From assembly GCA_013398955.1 (NCBI GenBank), contig VWPU01012282.1, positions 124,001-188,000 of the forward strand: a DNA stretch of 64,000 bases. Reading direction: 5' to 3'. Origin of the DNA: Callaeas wilsoni. Taxonomy: Eukaryota > Chordata > Aves > Passeriformes > Callaeidae. Below are positions 24,101 through 35,445 of this stretch, piece by piece. The notes below the pieces were generated by a model. The model saw only the letters and a list, made by a program, of their open reading frames with translations, made no database searches and was not told the origin of the DNA. Both the position numbers and the translations under genes were made by a program. Numbering within the stretch: position 1 is the first letter of the stretch; each line of letters opens with the position of its first letter.

Positions 24101-27100
24101 GGAAACCACAAGGAAACATTCAGGCTAGCCTATTCCCAGACTTCCCTGGACAGCCTCATTCATTAGCTTAGTTGCATTGCTTCTCTGTCTTTCTCTTTTT
24201 CAGCCTCTTCTAGATGGCTTTGAACTGGTGACAATGAATGATCTTGTTATGTGTGTGAATTTGAGCAAAAGCCAAGCAGCTCCGCTATTGTTAAGGGCTT
24301 CTAAGCTTTACTAAGAAAAGTAGTTAACAAGAGGAGGGTTTAGAGCTCACATTAAATTTTACTTAATGATACCTTTTACTGGGGCTCAGCAAGCTGTTAT
24401 TGACATATCACTATTTGAGTGACATCTTATTAATCATTATATCACTAACCAGAATCAGTGGTTATAACTTTGAGGACCTTTGTTCAACCTTCCCACTGAA
24501 TATCTTGCACCAGCTTCAAGTTTAACCTAATGTGAGACTTTAACCTATAAACCATGTGGCTGTAGAAAAGTACCCTGGGGTTTTGTCACCTCAGTGTTTA
24601 CTGGAATGCAGTTGTATTCTAGTAGCAAAATAAATGTATGCTTCTCTGTGATTTGAAAAACATCCCTGTCAAACCTTGGACATATAGCATTTTCCCCTTG
24701 TTCCCCTAAAAAACCACCATAAAATAAAAAGAAAAAACAGATACATTTTCTTTCACTTAAACTCAAGGAGAGTTATTCTGGATGACCCTCCTGGCGGTAG
24801 GAAGTTTATAATCACACTTTGCTTTTAGAAGCTGGGAAAGCAAAGCATGTGAAGAGAACTATACTTATCTACCAATACTATATCTTATTTTTCCTTAAAT
24901 CACTAACTATTTGAGTCCTGTGATGACAGTGTGGTCACTACAATTTTTTTTTTTTTTAAGGAGGGGAAAAAAAGATAAAAAGTCTCAGATCTCCACCTTG
25001 TGTAGTTGATGGTGAACGACTCTATAAACACTCTTGAGCACCTTGGTTGCAGACTTGTTCATTACTTTTGGAGAGTAAAATATCAAGATGTGATTCCTTT
25101 TGCTTTTATTTTTTGTAATGTTGGAGCACTCCAGGTTTCACCTTGATGTTTAGTTTATCCTCCACATTCTGTCTAAAGTTTGCTTATTAGCCCCATTCAA
25201 ATGACAGCACGTATGTAAGGACAGGCGCATGTTAGTCAAGCCCTTAAGAGGAAAAGTCATAGTGGCTAAATAAGAGTCCTAGCGGGTTTTTCCTATGGCA
25301 GAGTTAAAACAAAGCATGAATTGAATCCCAGTAGCACAGTTCAGCCAAATACATAAAGTTTTCCTGTCTGAACCATAGGATGAACAAATAGAAACACATC
25401 TGCACATGTATATTGTGAGTAGTAAGTTCTTAGAAGGTCAGATTTCATGCTTAGCCTGGGTTTTTAGTCACTGCTGCATCACATTGCTATTTACATAAAA
25501 CACTGTAATTTCCTAGTTGAGTTACATTTTCTGTTTCATTTCAAGGATGGCTCCAGCCTTGTGTTTTGTGGCAACAAGGCACCAAGATTGTGATGCTGAG
25601 CTCTTGTTTCTATACATTCCATAACCAGATTCCGTAACTTTGCTCTAGACTAACTTCTTTGAATAAATTTCTCTGTCATATCTTATGTGTCAGAAACTCA
25701 TTGCTTGTTTTCATACATGGAACTACCAATTAAAAGGCTTACTCTCTTTTTCTCCATTGTACCAAAAGTCACTAAGTAGCTGGAGGAAGGCATTTTGCTA
25801 TTTTAGTTCAGCATATGGAGGAAAACACGAAAACATGACTTTGGAGGAAATATGGAAAGACTAAGCTGTATCAGAACATCTCAGCAAGTCTGTGGCCTTA
25901 GAGATCAAGACAATCACATAGTAAAATCAAAAATGAAAAACTCATATTGAAAAGCCAGGGATGATAACCCAAGTTCCATCAGTTTCAATTAATTTATCTT
26001 CATTGCACTGAACTCACTAATTACAACTCAGAGAACTGAGTCACATTCCTATGTTTCTGAGCAGAAAAGGTCTAAATTTAAAGTGGAATGACAAGAAACC
26101 TCAAGGCTTTTATTAAATAAAAAAACCCTAGGCATTTTCAGATGAAGTTTTTTAAAGGGAAAAGGAGAAAGGGGCAGAAAGCAATCTCTGAGACAACAGG
26201 TCCAGTGCTGGCATGAGTGGCTAAAACCAGCTCTCCTTGTGCCTACAGGTGACCTGAACATCCAAAAGTCTATCAGATGATTGGTAAAGATAATGAGGTG
26301 GTTTCAGATAATATTAGATCCCTGCTACCAGAGGTACCATCAAGAAACTAGAATCCATCCATCTCTTATGGCAAGGGGAAAGCAATACCAAAATGAAATG
26401 AGGAAAAGTTACTCCATCTCATATCCTGAAACTTCTAACAGATAAATAATGCAAAATCGTTTTTTTCCTCTAAAATAATGTTAAAATCATATTGAGAGCA
26501 CATCTTTTAAATACAAAATTCTTGGCCTAAATCAGGATGAATCTTTTTCTATTTACTCTGTGGACACTCTATGTTGCACAACACAAGGAATTTTAACTTC
26601 TAGTGTGAAGTTCTCCTAAACATTATTGAACAAATAATAAACCAAATTTCTGACAGATCAATGAGCAAATTAAGCTAAACTTAAGTTTTTTAGACACTGA
26701 AAATTTGTAGGGTTTTTTCCTTGAGCTTTGTATTTAGGAATATTGTTTTTAAGCTACAATAGTAATAGCTTGAAGCATTAGCTTTTCCTGAAAGTCTTGT
26801 TTCCCCACACTGCAATTTCTATTAACTCTATTTAAAACAAGCCAGAAAGACTATGAAGATGAATGGGACATAAGAAACTCAAAGAAAAGGAAGGAGGGGA
26901 AGAAGAAGAAAGCAAGCAGTGGTTTATTTCTAATACTACAACTTTCCTTCTGAATAAGTAATCAGTGAACTGAATATATGGTAAACAAAAATGGGGAAGA
27001 AAAAGACAAGCACAAGAGGAGTGAGGAACATAGAGAAACAAAGAAGAAATGCATACCACCTCCAGTAGCCTTTATTTTTCACCAGTACAAGCTATTACAA

Positions 27101-27346
27101 ACATAATTGACTTTTTATGTTGGCAGCTGCTGTTCTTTCAACAACAATAGGCAAAGAGCATAATATTACTCTGGTTTATCCACGATAACAATTAAACATT
27201 CAGCTCTGCATCACCCATGGTGATTCACTACTGCAGCGTAGCGTGATAAATATACATTCACAGTTCATTATGAAGTGTAAGAGTGAAGCATAAAGTCCGT
27301 GCCATAACAAATCATTTTGCAAGCAATTCCACTTCTTCCAAACACT

Positions 27347-27694
27347 TTACAGTAGATGAAAGTCAGTAAGGCATAAAGGGCTTTCATAAGACCATCGCAG
27401 TCTCCAGCACAGGCAAATGGCTTCAGAAAGCATTTTTATGTACAAGAGTTTCTTTTCCTTTCCAAATCGATTCAGCACAAGCTGGTGAAGATATATGCCC
27501 ATGGGAGGCAATGGGGTCCACATTGTGTTGTAGGAAGAGAATAAAGTCCAAAGAATGGATCTAGAACACAGCCTACTAATTTCATGAGAAATGGTTTTAT
27601 TATCTACCAGCAGCATCCATCTTGCATGGGTGTGGAAGTTTTCCTGTTCAGGGACCAGTATAAGAGACAGAATATAGTTTGAATGAGGTTTCAC
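27347..27694 (-). other. 115-codon open frame, product not recognised
   Basis: Minus-strand frame with fairly ordinary vertebrate codon use (CTG is the commonest leucine codon) and a Trp-rich, globular-looking composition with the phrase RWMLLVDNKTISHEI. An acceptor-like 'ggtccctgaacag' occurs near its start. There is no domain I recognise, and no donor or poly(A) arrangement makes it a clear exon. Frames of this length are expected several times by chance in the window, so I do not call it a gene. Confidence 0.1.
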
Positions 27695-28408
27695 AGTATT
27701 GTCAAGAGAATAAAAAGTACACTATAGCTTAATATCCAAGCATATCATATTTTAAAAATTTATGAACTTACCAATGTCCATACCCGTGGGTGGAGCACTT
27801 TAGTACTTTTGCATACTCAATGTACAAATTGTTATATCTGCATTGAAAAGAATTTTAAAAGGTTTAGTGTACACCAGGAGAGAATTTAGCCAACTATCTG
27901 AATTACCTAACATAAAGAAATCTTAGGAAATTTTCTACACATGTGATTGCAAAACTTGTCTGAACACTTTGTCTAGGAAATATAACCCTACAAACGACTG
28001 TTTGCAAACACTCTTTTGTTACAGCAGGTTATTGTATCCTCTGTTTCCTTACCATTGATCGCAGTGGAGTTCATTTTTAAAAGATAATACTAATATCTGA
28101 TAGCAATATGTTGATAATTCTATGAGGATTTTTTTATGATTCAGCAACCAGTAGAACTCCTTGTCTAAGGAGCAGAGGTAATAGTGAGAAACCATTTTCA
28201 GTCCTGATTTTCAGCAAATCAATGCGTTCAAATTATTTTTAATCACAGAGTCTAGGAAGCCTATGAAATATTTATGAGAAAGTACATCATATATATAGCA
28301 GTTCTAGTCTGTGACTGCAACATAGGGTTTAGGAATTGAAACAGGTGTGGAAGAACAGGTGGTCAGAGTCATTCTAGGGTATAGCTGGAATTCACCACGA
28401 GGAAAAAT

Positions 28409-28425
28409 AAAAAAAAAAAAAAAAA
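28409..28425. repeat. A17 homopolymer run
   Basis: Poly(A) run preceded by 'ggaaaaat'. No identifiable retrocopy body next to it. Confidence 0.9.
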
Positions 28426-29454
28426 TTAAGCAGCTCATTTACCTTCTCAGGTAACTTGCAGACTTAATGACAGAAGTCACAGCTCTTCAGTGGGGAAGGG
28501 ACATGTGAGACCTCGTGATTTCATTACATATTAATATCCTAGAACAAGTTTATGATAGCTGTCTTCTTTCATACCTTGCCCTGACTAAATTTTTGTCAAA
28601 AATCAATAATAATTTAAGAGAAAAAGCACTGTTTCTCCATCTTAACTTTCAAAGAAGTTAAACCGATTTGTAAGGAACAAATGATACAGAGGCATAGAAG
28701 TCTAAGTTCATTCAGATGTCAAACAAAATCAACCTAACCACTGGTTCCTTTCTTGACTGATCTTTAGATCCTCTAGTAGAAGTTACTATACAACAAAATT
28801 AGTCTTTGTGCAATACTTGATCTATTTTGAATTTACACTTCAATTTGCAGTTGTACAAACTCTGCAATATATCTAAAATTCATAGGCAAGAAGCAAATAC
28901 ATGACCAGTACAGCTCTCAAATTCCTTGAGTATTCAAGCACATCTTAAAAGATCATCAGTCTTGTACTTTCCTTCTTTGTAAGGATGTTTCATCATTCTG
29001 AGCATTTCATAGATATTTAACAAAAGCTTCAAGTTCATGAATTATATTCTTGAATGGTTCAGTAGTTGCCCCTTGGGTTACAAAAAATAATCACTTTTGA
29101 AAACAGAAAATTCATGCACTTTGCCATGGAAGTACATTAAATAAAATAAGCTAAACTTCAAATATAGCTGGAGTCTGCATTTTTTTTCAAAATCATTAGC
29201 AGCTGCTGGTTTGAATCTGGGAACACCTGAATTCCCATAACACCAAAAAGGTAGGAGCATAAATTCATTCGTGTTTTCTTAAATGTATTGGACTTCTGCA
29301 TTTAAGATGTATGCACTCTGCTAAAATTGATCATTCTGTTTTTTAACGTTTACAAAGGAAAATAATTTAAAATAAAATTAACTTGTTCTAACCTCTGCTT
29401 GAGACGAAATTCCTTTTGGCATTTGTATACTGAAAAGCTATTTTCAGGTACATA

Positions 29455-29660
29455 AGGACTGACATGCCAGATCAAACTAATGGTCCATCTAGATAGTATA
29501 TTAAGTGTGCTTATCAACTCTCACAGTTTTCCTCTGAAATTCCTGATTCAAAAACTTCCTATTTATTTTTAATCTTGTAGACAACAATCAAACCAGACCA
29601 TTAATTCCAGGGAGCAATTTACCATATGTGCTTGAACATCTTTCCTATGGATCTCAAAAA
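29455..29660. mobile_element. Fragment of an ancient amniote repeat
   Basis: The phrase 'ctgacatgccagatcaaac' followed by 'aatggtccatctagatagta' resembles the 'actgggtcagaccaatggtccatctagcccagtat' sequence repeated in turtle and crocodile genomes (usually classed near CR1). The rest of the block is too decayed to align by eye. Orientation and family are not assigned. Confidence 0.4.
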
Positions 29661-30240
29661 TGCTAGAAGTGTGGTGCCTAAATGGTATATTTAATATGTT
29701 TTTACTAAATTATGCTGTCACATGCAGTCAGAACAAATAGTCTTCCAACAGCAGACCAAATTCATCCCTAGCAACATTACACAGAAGCCAACAGGGTTGC
29801 ACCAAGGATAAAAGTAACCAGCTATGCTTCATATTTACTGCTTCTTTCCATTCATCTCCATTAAAGAATAAAATAAACACTCACTACTTTTGCTACTCCT
29901 AAAGCAAGCCAAACGAAATTACTTTAAAACTAGTAAAAACCACTTACTAGGCAGAAACATTACTACGGCTGGAAAATTACAGTTAAAGCTTTTTTCATAT
30001 AGCAAACCCCCTTTTAAAAAAATTGTTAACAGGAAATTATCTTATTCTTTGAGAATGTTCCCATATGCAATTAAGTTTCATTAAAGTTGATGAGATTTAA
30101 GCAGTGTTCAAAGTTAGTACTTCCCTGAATTAATCCTGTAACTATCAAACTGTGTGTACCATATCAGAATGCAACCTAGGTGTTTCTTTAATACTCTTTT
30201 AGGACTTGACAGTATCTTTACGAATAATGTATTCTTTCAG

Positions 30241-30267
30241 AAAAAAAAAAAAAAAGAAAAAAAAAAA
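30241..30267. repeat. A-rich run (A15 G A11)
   Basis: Homopolymeric A with one G, about 120 bp before a CR1 tail that is not its source, since CR1 ends in octamer repeats rather than poly(A). Confidence 0.9.
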
Positions 30268-30386
30268 CACTAAATTAAACTATTAGATTAATAGTTTATG
30301 TTCTTGTGCAGGTATGGTTTTCATAGGTTTTTTTAGGATCAATTTTATTGAAAATTAATATTACAGTAATTTTTAATGTTCCATTA

Positions 30387-30582
30387 GGGTGGTGAGGAAC
30401 TGAAACAGGTTTCCCAGAGAAGTTGTGGTTGGCCCTGGAAGTTTGGAAGACCAGGCTGAATGGGGCTTTTAGCAACCTGATCTAGTGGAAGGGGTCCCTG
30501 CCTAGGGCAGGGCAGTTGGAGCTAGACAGTCTTTAAGGTCCCTCCCAACCCAAACCATTCTATGATTCTGGGATTCTATGAT
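30387..30582 (+). mobile_element. CR1 LINE 3' end fragment
   Basis: Classic bird CR1 3' end. It has 'gggtggtgaggaactgaaac', 'ttcccagagaagttgtgg', 'agcaacctgatctagtgga', 'ggagctagacagtctttaag', 'cccaacccaaaccattctat' and the terminal octamer array 'gattctgggattctatgatt'. It is 5'-truncated to about 200 bp, and no target-site duplication is visible. Confidence 0.94.
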
Positions 30583-31258
30583 TAACTTCTGGTCTATGAA
30601 AAATATTTTAATCTCTTGCAGGACCTTCACTTGTTCCTATGCATGTAATGCACATCAGATCCAAGAAGGCAGATTGTTTGGTCCTTTGTTTGAACTACTT
30701 ATAAGAAGTCCAATACTCAACTCATCTGTTGGAAGTACGTCTGCTTAGAACATTACAAGATAGGCTGTGATTTAAAACACCCTCAACTATATTTTGCATT
30801 AAAAAATACTTCTCTATTTATAACATGTCAATAAGCCTATCAACCCATTTCCAGAAAATTTTTTGTTTACTCACAAAAGCAAAGAAATGTTTAACCTAAA
30901 GAAAAGGCTGTAACTGGTATTAAAAAAAAAAACCACACACACACAAAAAATTACATGGAAAGAGGAGTTTGGATAGGTGCATTTGTCATTTATTCATCTT
31001 CATCACCAAAAAAAAAAAAAATCTTTAAAACCAGTTTTTAAAATTTTTAAAATTCCAGGACAACAGGAAGTAAACATATTTGAGGTCTAACTTTTCAGTA
31101 TTTCAATCACATGTATGTAAAATCACTGACACTGTGCTCTTCCCACCTGAGACACTAAATGATAACTACTAAGCGAAACAGGGAGGATATGCAAACACTA
31201 CAGTTAATGAAAGATCTGATGCCCCTACATTTTCAATGCACAATGGAATAGTTTTGGA

Positions 31259-31309
31259 TGTTATGTTATGTTATGGTATGTTATGGTATGTTATGTTATG
31301 TTATGTTAT
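31259..31309. repeat. Pentanucleotide microsatellite (TTATG)n
   Basis: Ten consecutive 5-bp units, most TTATG with two GTATG variants. The last unit is TTATC. Confidence 0.97.
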
Positions 31310-32089
31310 CACAGCTAATAATTTAATTAATATTAACAAGCTCTTTTTAAAATAGGACATTCAAAATGAATGTGAAAATAATCAAAAAGCAGAGCTTAAC
31401 AGATATTTAATTTAAATTTAACACACAGCTGTGTATTAAGAAAAAAGTCATCTTTGCCATATATTATCTTCTGAAGATGCACAGAGATGGTTTCAAGTGA
31501 GCCCAAAGAATCTAGTCATGATTATGGTCTAGCCTGTTTCAGAAGATGATTCCATTTTCTCTTGACATGGTTGTGACAAAATCAATCTATCTATTCCTGT
31601 TGTCCTTCAAAAGACAGAAATCTAGAGGAGCTCAAATGGGATCAGTCTTGACTTTAACTAACTTGGCAAGTTACAGAGAATCTGCAGATGTCATTCATTC
31701 AGTGGTAGTTTCAAGTACCAAATTCCACTCTTAAGATTTGTAGATGGCAAAACTGAGTTTGTGGAGATGAGTCTGGGTAAAGTCTGTGGAGTTTAATTCA
31801 CACCATTTACTTTGCAAGCTACTGTAACTGCATCCTACAGATCTTAAAATTCCAGGATACTGCTGTTGAGGAAGCTCATTATAGTAAGTCTAACAAGACA
31901 AATAAAGCAAGAGAAAATTCCATTTAAAATAAAACCATCCCAAATCATGAGAGCAGAACATGCTCAAATGTTCTTTGTTTAGGAACACTCTAAGCCTATT
32001 CATGTGTGCCTATACATACATGTATATGTGTGTATATATATACAACACATGAGGTGAGGTCTCTGACAAGTTACGTTGCATTCTGCTGA

Positions 32090-32400
32090 TACTGCAAGTT
32101 TGCATAGCGCCTTAGGTTATTTTTTAATTGAATTCCTCTATTTATACATGAACAGTACTTAAGAGATCCCCGAGGAGTGCACTGGTTGATACTGGATGAT
32201 TTTGTTCAACGCCACGTCATTTTAATTTATATCGAAGGAGGACTTGTTAGAAGCAGGTTGCAGTTGCTTAAGCTTTAAATGTCAAGTAGGGCCGAGGAGG
32301 GGGGTGATGTTTAGTTAATGTAAAAGACACTTTCCTAAGTAGAATTAAAGAGCATAATTTGTCAGCTAGACTATTTAAGTAAAATGGAGTGTCCTTTTCA
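32090..32400. promoter_or_regulatory. Possible regulatory element, CpG-richer than its flanks
   Basis: TE-free block with about six CpGs in 300 bp, in surroundings where CpG is rarer. It includes CACGTCAT near 32213 (a CREB/ATF-type TGACGT half-site on the minus strand), TATCGAAGG near 32230, and homeodomain-like TTTAATT/TTAATG words. Function is inferred from composition only. Confidence 0.15.
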
Positions 32401-33699
32401 GCTCACAGCCTATTAAGGAGGGAAAAAAAAACCCTCTTGAATACCAATTGCATTTCTGACGAGTACAGCAAGCTGCTAAATATATTCTTTAAGAGACTGA
32501 AAATTCTTATCTTCTGACCTGTATTGCACCTTCGTAGAGTAAAAATATAGGAAACAAAAAGTAAGGAAATTATTTGGAGCAACACAAATTAAGCCATGTA
32601 TTATGGTTAATAAAGAGTAGAATAGCTGTTTAACTGAATTTGCTTTTCTGAAGTTGCATAGTTGATTTCAGTCTGAATGAAAATAACACCATTTACAGTA
32701 GAAAAGTGACAAACTTGAAACACCACTGAAAAGAAATTCTTTGGAGTTACTCCAATACAGCCTTTTCCTTACTTTTCTCTTAATTAGAATCATAAAATAG
32801 TGAAGAAAGTTTAAATATGAACAACAATAATAATAATTATAAAGCCTCATTACAGAAGCATTTTTAGCCCCAGGATCTCAAAATGCTGTAGAAAGAGATG
32901 TATTTCAATCCACTGTATAGCATGGCTGAGAATAGAACCTTGTCTCCCAAGTCTTCTTAGACTTTGCTGCCTCCTTCCTCTTCCTCTCATATTTCTTCTC
33001 AGGGGATGCAGAAAAAGGAATATGACTGAAATATTTAGTCAAAAGCAAAAAGCAAAATAAATTCATGACTTTACATCTATTTCAATACATCTGTGCAGAG
33101 GGAAAAAATCAGAGTTCTCTTTTTTTTCCAGGAACTTGAAGATGGAAATCTGCCTGAGATGTGCAGTATGTATTTAGTGAGTTTGACTTGTCCAAGGTGC
33201 AGTTCAGTCACTGCACATAGCCTTTTTCTGTTGATCTGTCCATATAATCTCAGGCGTAGATAAAAAGTTCCCTGAATTACTTCAACTTGCTTAGATATCC
33301 CAGGATATGTGCTCAGGATAGTTTTCAAATTCTATCTATACAAGACTTTTCAGTGGGGAAAAGGAGAAAATGTAGATAAACACAGGCATATGATAACTAT
33401 GTGACATGCAGCCATTTTCACTAACAGAATTTAGCAATCTTCCTATGCATGACTGTCATTACCAAGCCTCAAAATCCACTTGACAGAACGTGGAGAGAAA
33501 TTAGGATGCATCTATTTAAGGGTTTTTTATCTTGCTAGTCCGTTCATTACTATTCTCCCAACCTCATATGTTCACAAAGCAAGCAAAATTTTTAACTTCA
33601 GCATCACAAATGTGGCTTTAAAAAAATCTCTAACAGTAAGTTTATCTAACTATTACTTAAAACTAACATTTTAAACAACAAACACATTCAAACAGGAGA

Positions 33700-34100
33700 G
33701 AAATCACATATATACCTTAATTTTATTAGGGTTAACACCCACAGGTCTAACACCTCCCAGAATTTACTGGGGCACTTCACATAGTCCTTGGGTCCCCTCC
33801 ACACCCAGCCCCAGGAACTTTATACATTCTCCCAATGTATCTCTTCCGTCAGGCTGTTTTACACCCACTTGTACTGCTCTCAGAAAAGGAGAGAGAGAAA
33901 AAAAAGTGCCTGGATGTTAAAACTTTTCTGCTTGGCTGCTTCCAAGACAATTAGGGCAGCTGCCCTCTTTTATGACTTTCTGCTAACCTTACAATGGCTG
34001 GGGGCTCCTCTTCATCCCCAGGTTTCTGCAAGGAGTTCCCTTCTGAAACAGTATAAAAAGTGACAGAAAACTACTTTTGAGTTTTCACAGAGTGGGAGGA
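33700..34100. other. GC-richer block, possibly repeat-derived
   Basis: This stretch (phrases 'ggtcccctccacacccagcc', 'ccttacaatggctggggg', 'tttctgcaaggagttccc') looks unlike the AT-rich DNA around it. It contains a TATA-like 'cagtataaaaagt' near 34049. It reminds me of LTR-type sequence, but I cannot place it in a family or define its ends. Confidence 0.25.
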
Positions 34101-34311
34101 ATCACCGGCTGGAGTGTGTCTCATTATTTCTGATCTCAGAAACCCAGATGAATGCAACTGTGTCCATGTGCTCTCACCTACAAGAGTTGGGATTCCTTTA
34201 GCATGTTGGCTTTAACAACAATTTAACTTAGGAGAAAAATTTTCCCACTGGTTTTACACTCAAATGCTCCCTGAAGGAAAATGCATACTTCTGTAGTTAA
34301 TTTCATTGATT

Positions 34312-34338
34312 AAAAAAAAAAAAAAAAAAAAAAAAAAA
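34312..34338. repeat. A27 homopolymer run
   Basis: The longest homopolymer in the window, about 65 bp to the left of the LTR that starts at 34404. No retrocopy body is evident on its left. Confidence 0.95.
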
Positions 34339-34403
34339 CCAAACCACAGGAGACACTGTTTAGCTGTGAAGTAGGTCTTTGAAGAGTTCAGTGTCCAGTT
34401 GTC

Positions 34404-35445
34404 TGAGGTGGAAGATTGACCCTGGCTGTATGACAGATACCCACCAAGGGTGCTCTATTACTGCCCTCCTCAGCCAGACAGGGGAGAGAAAATAAAACAA
34501 AAGTCTTGTGGGTCAAGATAAGGAAACAGAAATAACTCAGTAATTCCTGTCATTGGTACAAACAGATCTTAAAACACCTTCGCCATATCCATCCCTTCTT
34601 CTCAGGCTCGACTTCACTCCCAAATTCTCTAACTCCTTCCCACAGCAGCACAAGCAGACAGGGAATGGGGGCTGTGGTCAGTTCATCACGGGTTCTCTGC
34701 TGCACCTTCCTCCTCATGGGGAGGACTTCTCACATTCTTGCCCTGCTTCAGCATGGGGTCCTTCCCACAGCAAAGAGTCCTCCATGAACTCCTGCAGTGT
34801 GAGTCCTTCCCACAGGCTGCATATCTTCATGAACTTCTCCAGCATGAGTCCGTTCTACAGGGTGCAGTCTTTCAGGAACAGACTGCTCTGACATGGGACC
34901 CCAGAGGGTCATAGGTCTTGATACCACACCTGCTCCAGTGTGGGCTTCTCTCTCCATGGGGCAACAGCGCAAGCTTCCCACAGGGTCACAGAAGACTTTG
35001 GACATCTCCTTGCTCCACCACGGAGTCTTCCACAGTCTGTAGGTAGAACTCTGCTCCACTATGGTTCTCCATGAGCTGCAAGGGCACAGCTGCCTCAGCA
35101 TGGTCTGCACCATGGACTGCAGGGGAATCTCTGCTCTGGTGCCTGGTGCACATTCTGCCACTCCTTCTTCACTGACCTTGGTGTCTGCAGAGCTGCTGGC
35201 CTCACACATTCTCACTTCTGTCTTCCCATTGCTTTTGTGCAGGAGTTATTTCTTGTTCTTAAACCTGTTATTCCAAAGGCACTATCACCATAACTGATGG
35301 GCTCAATCTTAACCAGCAGCGGGTCAGTCCTGGAGCCAGCTGGGATTGGCTCTGTTGGACACAGGGAAAGCTTCTCACAGCTTCTCACAGCAGCCACCCT
35401 TGTTGCTTCCCCACTACCAAAACCTCACTACATGAAGCCAGTACA
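34404..35445 (-). mobile_element. LTR of an avian endogenous retrovirus-like element
   Basis: On the minus strand it begins TGTACTGGCTTC (from 35445) and runs through 'gaggttttggtagtggggaa', 'gtgagaagctttccctgtg', 'cagagccaatcccagctgg' and a TATA-like TTTAAGAA (35256-35263). A degenerate tandem array follows. It ends in 'gggtatctgtcatacagcc' and 'agggtcaatcttccacctca'. These landmarks match a bird-wide ERV LTR I remember; class not assigned. Compared with that memory, the part carrying the poly(A) signal (near 34555) seems deleted. No target duplication is recognisable at the proposed ends. The longest open frame in the whole window (34748-35215, minus, 155 codons) lies inside and reflects the tandem array rather than a protein. 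The copy looks old. Confidence 0.75.
34749..34935 (-). repeat. Degenerate ~46-bp tandem array inside the LTR
   Basis: Units begin at about 34749, 34795, 34840 and 34888, each with the pattern CAGCATGGGTCCTTCCCACAG followed by a 'ctccatgaactcctg'-like second half. Spacing is 45-48 bp. More degraded units continue to about 35100. Confidence 0.75.

Larger units (their letters stand above)
21111..29454. other. Long AT-rich unique stretch, no gene seen
   Basis: No recognisable mobile element and no supported exon. T14 run at 24944-24957 and A17 run at 28409-28425. The only long frame is on the minus strand at 27347-27694 (see separate entry). Confidence 0.55.
30585..33700. other. Unique sequence with short simple repeats
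   Basis: Contains an A-rich plus CA stretch near 30920-30950, an A13 run near 31008-31020, the pentanucleotide array at 31259-31309, and a TG/TA-rich segment at 32010-32045. No gene is recognised. 32090-32400 is a CpG-richer block described separately. Confidence 0.55.

Noticed and set aside
34748..35215. 155-codon minus-strand frame as a gene
   Set aside because: It lies wholly inside an LTR and its amino-acid repetition mirrors a degenerate 46-bp DNA array.
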